DNA from: an uncultured Mycoplasma sp.
Lineage (GTDB): Bacteria > Bacillota_I > Bacilli_A > RF39 > UBA660
DNA: 64,000 nucleotides
Direction of reading: 5' to 3'
Assembly (NCBI GenBank): GCA_902493595.1
Contig: CABUPU010000003.1
Coordinates: 65,952 to 129,951 of the forward strand
Shown: positions 34,152 to 41,524 of the stretch, in pieces
Layout of the letters: each line of letters begins with the position of its first letter
Numbering within the stretch: position 1 is the stretch's first letter
Position numbers and translations under genes: made by a program
The notes under the pieces: model-generated
What the model was told of the DNA's origin: nothing
What the model saw: only the letters and a program-made list of their open reading frames with translations
Database searches by the model: none

Positions 34152-34947
34152 TTACTTCTCCTAACTCTAGTGTTAATCCACTTAATAACAAGCTTAAATT
34201 AACATTATATTGTAATTTATACAAATAATCGTTAATAATAGTAAGCTTTTTAAGTATTTTACTATTCAGGACATTATTTGTAAACAATTTTTGATGGTAA
34301 CAATCATATAAAACCTTTATTAAGGTAATCAAGTTTGTTTTATCAACATATTTTTTTAAAATTACACTATTATTATATAAAATTATATTAGAATTATCTA
34401 GTTCTATTTTGTTTAAAAATTCACTAGCATCATTTAAAACTTCATTATATTCTTCTTTACTTAATCCATAAGAATTAAAATCATCAGATTCCTGATAGTT
34501 TACTTTTAAAATTTCAAGTCTACTTAAAATCGTTGGAGCTATATTTTCTTTAGAATTGGTTATAAAAAAACCAATAATATTATCTTCGGGTTCCTCTAAA
34601 AACTTAAGCATGTGATTATAAGCAGAACTATTCATTTTTTCAGGACCTACAATAACATAAATGTTTTGAGCAGTATATAAAGAACATAAATTAAAAGATT
34701 TTTGAATATCAGATACTGCATCTTTTTTTATAGTTTTTTCACTAGTTTTGATAATTTTTAGACTAGGTAAATAATTATTATCAACTAATGCATCAATATT
34801 TTCTATTTCAGAAAAGATATTTTTTACAAAAGTTTTTAAATCAATTAAACATTTTTGAATATCATTTGTTTCAAACAAATAAGCGTGAGCAAGTTTATTC
34901 TCACGATATAAAGTATACAAATTTTCAAATACATTATTTAACTTCAT
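34144..34947 (-). CDS. holB: DNA polymerase III delta-prime subunit
   Basis: A 267-residue clamp-loader subunit related to DnaX but without nucleotide-binding activity. The N-terminus LAHAYLFETND replaces a working P-loop, and KMNSSAYNHMLKFLEEPEDN followed by LSRLEILKV corresponds to the AAA+ sensor 1 region. No zinc cysteines are kept. It precedes ricT as in Bacillus. Divergent but identity is solid from motif and place. Confidence 0.9.
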   Translation of the reverse strand: MKLNNVFENLYTLYRENKLAHAYLFETNDIQKCLIDLKTFVKNIFSEIENIDALVDNNYLPSLKIIKTSEKTIKKDAVSDIQKSFNLCSLYTAQNIYVIVGPEKMNSSAYNHMLKFLEEPEDNIIGFFITNSKENIAPTILSRLEILKVNYQESDDFNSYGLSKEEYNEVLNDASEFLNKIELDNSNIILYNNSVILKKYVDKTNLITLIKVLYDCYHQKLFTNNVLNSKILKKLTIINDYLYKLQYNVNLSLLLSGLTLELGEVNE

Positions 34948-34956
34948 ATAAACCTC

Positions 34957-35142
34957 TTAAATTATTAAATATAATATTACAATACCACAAAGACCTGGAA
35001 AATCAAGTAAAGATACAACTAAAATTGTAATCAAATTAATGGGAATAATAATATTTAAAGATGACAGTAATAAATTTACTGCATATAAGATACATATAGA
35101 TATTACTACTTTTCTAACTACAATAAATAATTTTTTTATCAT
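34957..35142 (-). CDS. bofA: Pro-sigma-K processing inhibitor BofA
   Basis: A short, 61-residue membrane protein. The second half IIIPINLITILVVSLLDFPG matches the conserved BofA end (normally IPLNPVTALIVGLLGIPG), and two hydrophobic segments flank it. BofA holds SpoIVFB inactive in the outer forespore membrane so that sigma-K matures on time. In B. subtilis the order is recR-yaaL-bofA; here bofA follows recR with yaaL missing. It is about 25 residues shorter than the Bacillus protein at the N-terminus. Confidence 0.82.
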   Translation of the reverse strand: MIKKLFIVVRKVVISICILYAVNLLLSSLNIIIPINLITILVVSLLDFPGLCGIVILYLII

Positions 35143-35177
35143 ATTTCATCATTACATAATATGAAAAAAATGGATGT

Positions 35178-35774
35178 TTATGATATTATTTTTCTATCAC
35201 TTAATGCCTTATCAAGCGTTAAAACATCCAAATAATCAATTTCAGCACCCATTGGAATACCATAAGATAATCTTGATATTGTTACACCTTTATTTTCAAA
35301 TATTTGCTTAATATATAAAGTTGTGGTTTGACCTTCAATTGATGAGCGAAGAGCAATTATTATTTCTGGTTTATCTAATTTCTCAATTCTTTTCACCAAC
35401 GATGATATGTTGATATCTTGTGGAGATACATTATCAATCGGAGAAATTAATCCATTTAAAACGTGATAAACGCCTTTATAATTACCAGCTTTTTCAAAAG
35501 AAATAAGACTTTTATAATCCTCAACTACACAAATTATATTTTTATTTCTATTTTCATCATTACAAATGTCACATATATCCTTATCAGTAAGATTACAACA
35601 TATTTTGCAAGGTTTAAGTACTTTTTTTGCTTTAATCAAAGTGTTACTAAAGTTATTTAGTTCTTCTTCGGATAAATCTAATGTTGCTAATGCAAGTCTT
35701 TCAGCACTTTTTTCACCTATTGTAGGATACTTTTTAAAACAACTAATTAATTCCTCTAAAACCTTAGGATACAT
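35178..35774 (-). CDS. recR: Recombination mediator RecR
   Basis: A 198-residue protein working with RecO (and RecF) to load RecA on gapped DNA. It has the helix-hairpin-helix start PTIGEKSAERLALATL, a four-cysteine zinc finger (CKICCNLTDKDICDICND), a Toprim domain (ICVVEDYKSLISFEKAG) and the C-terminal SRLSYGIPMGAEIDYLD. Its ATG shares one base with the ybaB stop. The ybaB-recR pair behind dnaX is conserved across bacteria. Confidence 0.97.
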   Translation of the reverse strand: MYPKVLEELISCFKKYPTIGEKSAERLALATLDLSEEELNNFSNTLIKAKKVLKPCKICCNLTDKDICDICNDENRNKNIICVVEDYKSLISFEKAGNYKGVYHVLNGLISPIDNVSPQDINISSLVKRIEKLDKPEIIIALRSSIEGQTTTLYIKQIFENKGVTISRLSYGIPMGAEIDYLDVLTLDKALSDRKIIS

Positions 35775-36070
35775 TAAAATAAACCGCCCATATTAGAGTA
35801 TTTACCCAATTTATTTTCAGTTTCTTTATCAATTTGTTTTAAAGCATCTTTTACGGCAATTAAAATCATATCAGATAATATTTCTCTATTTTCTTTGTCA
35901 AAAGCATTATCATTTATTATATTTACACTTTGAATGTCCTTATCACCTTTAAAAGTGACCTCAACCCATTCAGATTTACCAGTAAATGTCATTGCATCTA
36001 ACTCGCCTTTTTTATTCATAATATCTTTTTGCATTCTTTGTGCTTGTTGCATTATTTGTTGCATATTCAT
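35774..36070 (-). CDS. YbaB/EbfC nucleoid-associated protein
   Basis: A 98-residue dimeric DNA-binding protein, YaaK in Bacillus. The N-terminal helix MNMQQIMQQAQRMQKDIMNK, the strand WVEVTFKGDKDIQSVNI and the helix-rich C-terminus fit the family. It lies between dnaX and recR as in most bacteria. Function in the cell is poorly known; nucleoid organisation is the usual suggestion. Confidence 0.94.
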   Translation of the reverse strand: MNMQQIMQQAQRMQKDIMNKKGELDAMTFTGKSEWVEVTFKGDKDIQSVNIINDNAFDKENREILSDMILIAVKDALKQIDKETENKLGKYSNMGGLF

Positions 36071-36084
36071 AAAAATATTCCTCC

Positions 36085-37668
36085 TTAACTTTCTTCAATC
36101 TTTTTTTTATTGAACACATCTATTATATCATCATATTCTATATTTTGTTCATTTTCTTCAATAAATTGATATTTTATATTATTTTTTATATTATTTTTAT
36201 ATTTTTCCATTTCATTTAGCCAGTTTTCATTACTTGTAGCAATAAATTTATAATTTGTATTGTTAGATTTATTAAAATCATCTTCAAGCGAACTAATATT
36301 TGTATTAATTTCATTAACTAATGCAGTTATTTGAGTTAATAATACGATAATATCTGATGAAGCTAAAACTACCTTTGCATCTTCAATTAAACCTAGAATT
36401 TTTTTGTTTTCATAAGTGTTTAAAAATGCATTCCACTTTTCAGATGATTTAATTTTTTCTTCTTTTGAGGCATTAACAAAGCAGTTATTAATACGTATAC
36501 TTTCCAAATTAGTTAAATTGCATTCAATTTTTGGCGTTTTTTCAACTTTTTTAACATTGGTAGATACTTTTTTTTCATTTTCAACAATATTTTTAGAATT
36601 ATTAACTTCATTTTTGACACTTGATTGAGTGTTTTTATTAACATTAGTATTAATGTAACTTAATAAAATAAGTTCAAGCATACCAAATATATCAACATTT
36701 ATATTAGTTTTATATAATGATTCTGTTAGTTTAAAACTTAATTCTTGATAAGCGTCATAATAAATATTATCTATTCTTCTACTTAATTTAATATCAACTG
36801 CATGTATATTTATCTCTTTTATAATTTTTTTTACTAAAGTTTTATAATCAACATTTAAATCTCTACATCTATCAACAAATTTTATAATATTTTCAGCATT
36901 ATTTTCATTCATATCATCAATTAATGTTTTAATATCATTATTGGATATTGTACCTAGAGTAGATATTACATCATCGTACTCTACCCTTTTATTAAGTTTT
37001 GATAATTGGTCTAAAATACTTAGTGCATCACGCATTCCACCATCAGAATAATTAGTAATTTCCTCGATTGCTTCATCAGAAATATCAATATTTTCCTCTT
37101 TAGATACTTTTTTTAATTGTTCATGAATATCTTTATTAGCAATTTTGCGAAAATCAAGTCTTTGACATCTTGATAACACAGTTATTGGAACATCCTCAAT
37201 GTTGGTAGTTGCTAAAATAAATACTACATGTGAAGGTGGCTCCTCTAAAGTTAAAAGTAATGCATTAAAAGCACTTGTGCTTAGCATATGAACTTCATCA
37301 ATTATATATACCTTATATTTAGATGTTATTGGAGATAGTTTTACATTATCAATTATTTCTCTAATTTGATCTACCCCAGTATTTGATGCTGCATCTATTT
37401 CATATATATCATTATTTAAATTAAAATTACTACAAATTTCACAATTTAAACAAGGATTACCATTTGTATTATCTAAACAGTTAATTGCTTTTGCAAATAT
37501 CTTTGCAGTACTTGTTTTACCTGTTCCTCTAGGACCTGAAAATATATATGCATGAGAAATTTTATTATTAATAATGCTATCTTTTAGTAAAGTAATAATA
37601 TTATTTTGCCCGACAATTTCATCAAATGTTTTAGGACGATATTTTCTGTATAAAACTTTATAATTCAT
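36085..37668 (-). CDS. dnaX: DNA polymerase III subunit tau/gamma
   Basis: A 527-residue AAA+ clamp-loader ATPase. Walker A is GPRGTGKT (45-52); the zinc module has Cys64, Cys73, Cys76 and Cys79; Walker B-like IIDEVHML and sensor LSRCQRLDFR follow. The C-terminal 150 residues are low in complexity, rich in Asn and Lys, and would carry the DnaE and helicase contacts of tau. I did not see a convincing slippery site for the gamma product. It starts a conserved dnaX-ybaB-recR operon. Confidence 0.96.
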   Translation of the reverse strand: MNYKVLYRKYRPKTFDEIVGQNNIITLLKDSIINNKISHAYIFSGPRGTGKTSTAKIFAKAINCLDNTNGNPCLNCEICSNFNLNNDIYEIDAASNTGVDQIREIIDNVKLSPITSKYKVYIIDEVHMLSTSAFNALLLTLEEPPSHVVFILATTNIEDVPITVLSRCQRLDFRKIANKDIHEQLKKVSKEENIDISDEAIEEITNYSDGGMRDALSILDQLSKLNKRVEYDDVISTLGTISNNDIKTLIDDMNENNAENIIKFVDRCRDLNVDYKTLVKKIIKEINIHAVDIKLSRRIDNIYYDAYQELSFKLTESLYKTNINVDIFGMLELILLSYINTNVNKNTQSSVKNEVNNSKNIVENEKKVSTNVKKVEKTPKIECNLTNLESIRINNCFVNASKEEKIKSSEKWNAFLNTYENKKILGLIEDAKVVLASSDIIVLLTQITALVNEINTNISSLEDDFNKSNNTNYKFIATSNENWLNEMEKYKNNIKNNIKYQFIEENEQNIEYDDIIDVFNKKKIEES

Positions 37669-37715
37669 TGTACCTCCGTCTCTATATATATTATACCAAT
37701 CAATTAACCATTTTT

Positions 37716-38126
37716 CTATCTTTTATTAGCAAAAAAATTATTAATTATTTCATTAAAAAAGTTATTATCAATCTCTAGTTTTTTATAATTTGTATTATAT
37801 GTATTAACTTTTTTAAAATTTGAATTCACTAAATAATATACATTATCAATTCTTGATTGTTTAATAATTTCTTTACACATATCACAAGGTTCTAATGTAA
37901 CATACATGTCATAACCATTTAGTCGCCAATCTTTATTTTTTTTTGCAGCTTTTTTTATTGCTAAAACCTCTGCGTGATTTAATATAAAATTTGTTTTATG
38001 TTTTAAATTATGAGATTTTGATATTATTTTATTATCTTTAGTTATAATACACGCAATTGGTACTTCATCTTTTTTGAATGCTGTTTTACATTCTTTAATT
38101 AAAATATTTAAAAATTTTTCATTCAT
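37716..38126 (-). CDS. tadA: tRNA adenosine(34) deaminase
   Basis: A 136-residue zinc deaminase making inosine at tRNA-Arg position 34. Zinc site: NHAEVLAIKKA with the proton-shuttle Glu, and EPCDMCKEII. Start ATG 38126 follows TGAGGTT; a longer frame reads into the SRP RNA. In B. subtilis the SRP RNA lies between tadA and dnaX; here it is upstream of tadA. The C-terminus is shorter and more Asn-rich than usual (ends NNFFANKR). Confidence 0.93.
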   Translation of the reverse strand: MNEKFLNILIKECKTAFKKDEVPIACIITKDNKIISKSHNLKHKTNFILNHAEVLAIKKAAKKNKDWRLNGYDMYVTLEPCDMCKEIIKQSRIDNVYYLVNSNFKKVNTYNTNYKKLEIDNNFFNEIINNFFANKR

Positions 38127-38136
38127 TTTTAACCTC

Positions 38137-38216
38137 AAAAAAAGTGCACACAAACATTGATTGATATGGCTGCTTTATTCCTAACCTGACCAGTTTACAA
38201 TATATTTGTTGCACAA
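38137..38216 (-). ncRNA. ffs: Signal recognition particle RNA (4.5S type)
   Basis: The minus strand reads GGTCAGGTTAGGAATAAAG then CAGCC, which is the conserved apical domain bound by Ffh (E. coli GGTCAGGTCCGGAAGGAAG, CAGCC). Flanks pair to close a long hairpin: GTGCA plus ACAAATAT on the 5' side with ATGTTTGT plus GTGCAC on the 3' side. A T7 run at 38143-38137 ends it. At about 80 nt it is the small bacterial form, not the 270-nt Bacillus type with an Alu domain. The gene lies between the parS array and tadA. Confidence 0.88.
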
Positions 38217-38220
38217 ATAA

Positions 38221-38249
38221 ATAATAACAAATTATATAATAATTGGCAA
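38221..38249 (-). promoter_or_regulatory. Promoter of the SRP RNA gene
   Basis: TTGCCA (38249-38244), 17 bases, TATTAT (38226-38221) on the minus strand, six bases before the start of the folded RNA. Good fit to a sigma-A promoter. Confidence 0.75.
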
Positions 38250-38315
38250 GTATTTTTGATAAAAATTTTAAAAAATAGTCGATTTTTTGGCATAAGTTAG
38301 GCAAAAAAATCACTA

Positions 38316-38331
38316 TGTTTCACGTGAAACA
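38316..38331. promoter_or_regulatory. parS site 1
   Basis: TGTTTCACGTGAAACA, a perfect palindrome identical to the parS consensus bound by ParB/Spo0J in Bacillus. Its associated box starts at 38289. Confidence 0.92.
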
Positions 38332-38479
38332 TTGGTGGTGAAATACATATTTTCTATATATAATAATAAATAAAATTGAGCAAGCAATAGTGTTTTATAA
38401 TATATAAAATTAGATTTTGAAATTATTTTTGTAACAAAAAAGTCTGTTTTTTGGCATATTTTAAGGAAATTTTAATCAA

Positions 38480-38495
38480 TGTTTCACGTGAAACA
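38480..38495. promoter_or_regulatory. parS site 2
   Basis: Perfect TGTTTCACGTGAAACA palindrome, 164 bases from site 1. Box GGCATATTTTAAGG starts at 38453. Confidence 0.92.
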
Positions 38496-38618
38496 TTGTA
38501 CTTGTAATACAATTATTATATATATAAACATTATTATTTTATATGATACTTCATATAATAAATCATGTTACTATATAAATATACATTTTCAGGCATATTT
38601 TAGCCAAAAAATCCACTA

Positions 38619-38634
38619 TGTTTCACGTGAAACA
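38619..38634. promoter_or_regulatory. parS site 3
   Basis: Perfect TGTTTCACGTGAAACA palindrome. Box GGCATATTTTAGCC starts at 38592. Flanks (CACTA before, ATTGATGGTAAAATACATAT after) nearly repeat those of site 1, 303 bases away. Confidence 0.92.
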
Positions 38635-38785
38635 TTGATGGTAAAATACATATTTTCATATATAATATTAAAATAAATTAAGTAAACAGTAGTATTTTAT
38701 AATATGATAATTTAATTAGATTATGATATTATTTTTTTAACAAAAGATGCTGTTTTTTAGCATATATCAGGGAAATTTTGCCTAA

Positions 38786-38801
38786 TGTTTCACGTGAAAC
38801 A
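38786..38801. promoter_or_regulatory. parS site 4
   Basis: Perfect TGTTTCACGTGAAACA palindrome. It is extended by CCTAA and TTAGG into a longer inverted repeat. Box AGCATATATCAGGG starts at 38759. Confidence 0.92.
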
Positions 38802-38961
38802 TTAGGCTCAATATATATACTTTACTTGATAAAACTATTAAACAAAATCAATTTAATATTAAAATCATATAATGTAAAAATTGTATTATGTATTTAAATT
38901 TTATAAATTATTTTAATAAAAAACGCTATTTTTCGGCATAAGTTAGGCAAAAAATAAGCAA

Positions 38962-38977
38962 TGTTTCACGTGAAACA
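38962..38977. promoter_or_regulatory. parS site 5
   Basis: Perfect TGTTTCACGTGAAACA palindrome, ending 9 bases before the gyrA stop. Box GGCATAAGTTAGGC starts at 38935 and is nearly identical to the box of site 1. Confidence 0.92.
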
Positions 38978-38986
38978 TTGCTATTA

Positions 38987-41515
38987 TTATTCTTCATTAG
39001 TAGATTCTTCATCAAAATTTTTATCGACAATACTTATCGCAGTTACCTTTTGATTATCTTTTAAATGAATTAGTCTAGTACCTTGTGTTGCCCTACCCAA
39101 AGTAGAAATTTGTGAAATAGGCATCTTAATTGTAATACCTGAATTAGTCATTAAAATTAATTCTTTATTTTCATCAGATACTTTTACAGATACTAAATTA
39201 CCATTTTTTTCAGTAACATTTAATGCTTTAACACCTTTGCTACCTCTTTTTGTTTGACGATATTCTGAAACTAGAGTTTGTTTACCATATCCTAACTCAG
39301 TAACAATTAGTATTGTATTAGATTCCTTAACTGTTTCTAAACAAATACATTCACCACCATCAAGATTAATACCTCTTACACCTGAAGCAGTTCTACCCAT
39401 TGTTCTAACTTCATTTTCGTTAAATTTAACAAGTTTTCCACTACTTGAGCCTAATAATATTAAATCGTTATTAGAAGCAAGCCTTACACCAATAAGTTCA
39501 TCATTATCTTTTAAACTAATACATATTTTGCCTGAAGTTCTAATATTTTCAAATTCATTTATACTAGTTTTCTTAACAATTCCCTTCTTTGTAGCAAAGA
39601 ATAGATAATCTTTTGTAGAGTCTTTTGAAATTGATACAATTGATGTTACAAATTCATCCTTTAATAAAGGTAATAAGTTAATAATTGGAAGTCCTTTTGA
39701 AGTCCTTGAAAATTCTGGAACTTCATAACCTTTCATTCTGTATACCTTACCTTTATTCGTAAAGAATAAAATATGATCGTGAGTAGATAAATTACAAGCC
39801 TGATCAACGAAGTCTTCATCGTTTGTAGTAATACCTTTAACTCCCATTCCACCACGGTTTTGAGTTCTAAATACGTCTGGTTTAGTTCTCTTAATATAGC
39901 CTTTTTTAGTTAATACAACCATTATATTTTCCTCAGGTATTAATGATTCATCATCAATATAATCAATAGCTGTCATATCTATATTAGTTCTTCTTTCATC
40001 AGCATATTTATTCTTGATTTCTAACATTTCATTCTTAATTATTTCATCAATTTTTTGTGGACTACTTAAAATTGCTTTTAATTCATCAATTAATTTTAAT
40101 AAATCATTTAGTTCTGATTCTATTTTATCTCTTTCAAGTCCTGTTAAACGTTTTAATTTCATTTCAAGAATTGCTTCAGATTGAATATCATCTAAACCAT
40201 ATCTTAAATTTAATTCTTTTTTAGCAATTTCATCTGTTTTTGAAGATTTAATTATCTTAATAACATCATCAATATGATCTAATGCTATCTTTAATCCCTC
40301 TAAAATATGAACTCTTGCTTCGGCTTTTCCTAAATCGAATTTAGTTCTACGAATAATTACTTCTCTTTGGAAATCAATATATTTTGATATAATATCTTTT
40401 AATCCAAGGGTTTTTGGAGTTAAACCATCAAGCATTAAGAAAATAATTCCGTAAGATATTTGAAATGCAGTATGCTTATATAAGTTATTTAAAATAACTT
40501 GAGGATTTGCATCTTTCTTTAAGGTAATTGTAATTTTGATACCATTTTTCAAATCAGTATGATAATCAGAGATACCATCAAGAACCTTATTATGAACAAG
40601 TTCTGCAACTTTATCTTTTAATTCAGCAGTATTAACACCATAAGGAACTTCAGTGATAACTATAACATTATGTCCTTTTTGTTCCTCGATAACTGCCCTA
40701 CTTCGAATTGTTATTGTTCCTCTACCGGTATCATAAGCTTTTTTTATACCAGAGTTACCTAAAATAATACCACCAGTTGGAAAATCTGGTCCTTTTATGA
40801 AATGCATTAACCCTAATGTATCAATATCTGGATTATCAATATAAGCAACACAACCATCAATTACCTCACCTAAATTATGAGGTGGAATATTTGTGGCCAT
40901 ACCAACTGCAATACCCATTGATCCATTAACTAATATATTAGGAAATCTACTTGGTAAAACTTTTGGTTCTTTTTCTGTTGAAGTATAGTTATCATCCATA
41001 TCAACAGTATCTTTTTGAATATCTCTTAAAAGTTCCAAAGAAATCTTGGCAAGTCTTGCCTCTGTATAACGGTATGCAGCTGGAGAGTCACCTTCGATTG
41101 TACCAAAGTTTCCGTGACCATCAACAAGCATATAACGCTGATTAAAGTCTTGAGCAAGTCTAACCATTGCATCATAAATTGATGAATCTCCGTGTGGATG
41201 GTAATGTCCCATAACATAACCAACTGTAGTTGCAGATTTTTTATGAGGTTTGTCAGGGGTATTACCTTCTTCATACATTGACCATAAAATTCTACGATGT
41301 ACCGGCTTTAACCCATCTCTTAAATCTGGTAATGCTCTTGATGTTATAACACTCATTGAGTAATCTAAAAATGATGTTTTTACTTCACTAACAATATTAT
41401 TTTCGATATGCTTATCTTTTTCGTGAAATTCTCCACTATAATCAACATCTTCGATTAATTCTTCATTTTCAATATTTTCATCATCTATTGAATTAATATT
41501 ATCATTATTATCCAT
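38987..41515 (-). CDS. gyrA: DNA gyrase subunit A
   Basis: An 842-residue type II topoisomerase subunit. The catalytic Tyr is in AAYRYTEARLAKIS. The quinolone-determining region reads HPHGDSSIYDAMVRLAQ, with Ser at the E. coli Ser83 position and Asp at 87, so no classical resistance change. The C-terminal beta-pinwheel has a GyrA-box-like RQTKRGSKG, degenerate against QRRGGKG. The N-terminal 30 residues are an acidic, Asn-rich extension. It follows gyrB by 9 bases, and its stop borders the parS array. Confidence 0.97.
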   Translation of the reverse strand: MDNNDNINSIDDENIENEELIEDVDYSGEFHEKDKHIENNIVSEVKTSFLDYSMSVITSRALPDLRDGLKPVHRRILWSMYEEGNTPDKPHKKSATTVGYVMGHYHPHGDSSIYDAMVRLAQDFNQRYMLVDGHGNFGTIEGDSPAAYRYTEARLAKISLELLRDIQKDTVDMDDNYTSTEKEPKVLPSRFPNILVNGSMGIAVGMATNIPPHNLGEVIDGCVAYIDNPDIDTLGLMHFIKGPDFPTGGIILGNSGIKKAYDTGRGTITIRSRAVIEEQKGHNVIVITEVPYGVNTAELKDKVAELVHNKVLDGISDYHTDLKNGIKITITLKKDANPQVILNNLYKHTAFQISYGIIFLMLDGLTPKTLGLKDIISKYIDFQREVIIRRTKFDLGKAEARVHILEGLKIALDHIDDVIKIIKSSKTDEIAKKELNLRYGLDDIQSEAILEMKLKRLTGLERDKIESELNDLLKLIDELKAILSSPQKIDEIIKNEMLEIKNKYADERRTNIDMTAIDYIDDESLIPEENIMVVLTKKGYIKRTKPDVFRTQNRGGMGVKGITTNDEDFVDQACNLSTHDHILFFTNKGKVYRMKGYEVPEFSRTSKGLPIINLLPLLKDEFVTSIVSISKDSTKDYLFFATKKGIVKKTSINEFENIRTSGKICISLKDNDELIGVRLASNNDLILLGSSSGKLVKFNENEVRTMGRTASGVRGINLDGGECICLETVKESNTILIVTELGYGKQTLVSEYRQTKRGSKGVKALNVTEKNGNLVSVKVSDENKELILMTNSGITIKMPISQISTLGRATQGTRLIHLKDNQKVTAISIVDKNFDEESTNEE

Positions 41516-41524
41516 TTAAACCTC

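Larger units (their letters stand above)
38281..38986. repeat. Gene-free parS array with composite repeats (putative centromere)
   Basis: About 700 bases between the SRP RNA promoter and gyrA hold no gene but five copies of a composite element. Each has a box with consensus RGCATA, four variable bases, AG, then AAA-rich sequence, beginning exactly 27 bases before a perfect 16-bp parS palindrome; a T-rich run precedes the box. Box starts: 38289, 38453, 38592, 38759, 38935. All point the same way. Copies 1 and 3, and 2 and 4, are closest to each other, giving a higher-order period of about 303-306 bases, so it probably grew by duplication of a two-unit segment. AT-rich spacers fill the rest. 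Confidence 0.85.

Noticed and set aside
36416..36628. Plus-strand open frame opposite dnaX
   Set aside because: It is the shadow of the low-complexity tail of DnaX; no ribosome binding site and no family resemblance.
36085..37668. Programmed frameshift in dnaX for the gamma subunit
   Set aside because: Poly-A runs occur but none with a clear slippery heptamer plus nearby stop and stem; not claimed.
38954..38980. parS palindrome 5 as the terminator of gyrA
   Set aside because: It is a strong inverted repeat just after the stop, but it lacks a U-run and is identical to four others with no gene next to them.
38281..38986. Regularly spaced palindromes as a CRISPR array
   Set aside because: The repeated units are 16-bp parS palindromes with spacers of 120-160 bases of related AT-rich sequence; no cas genes are present.
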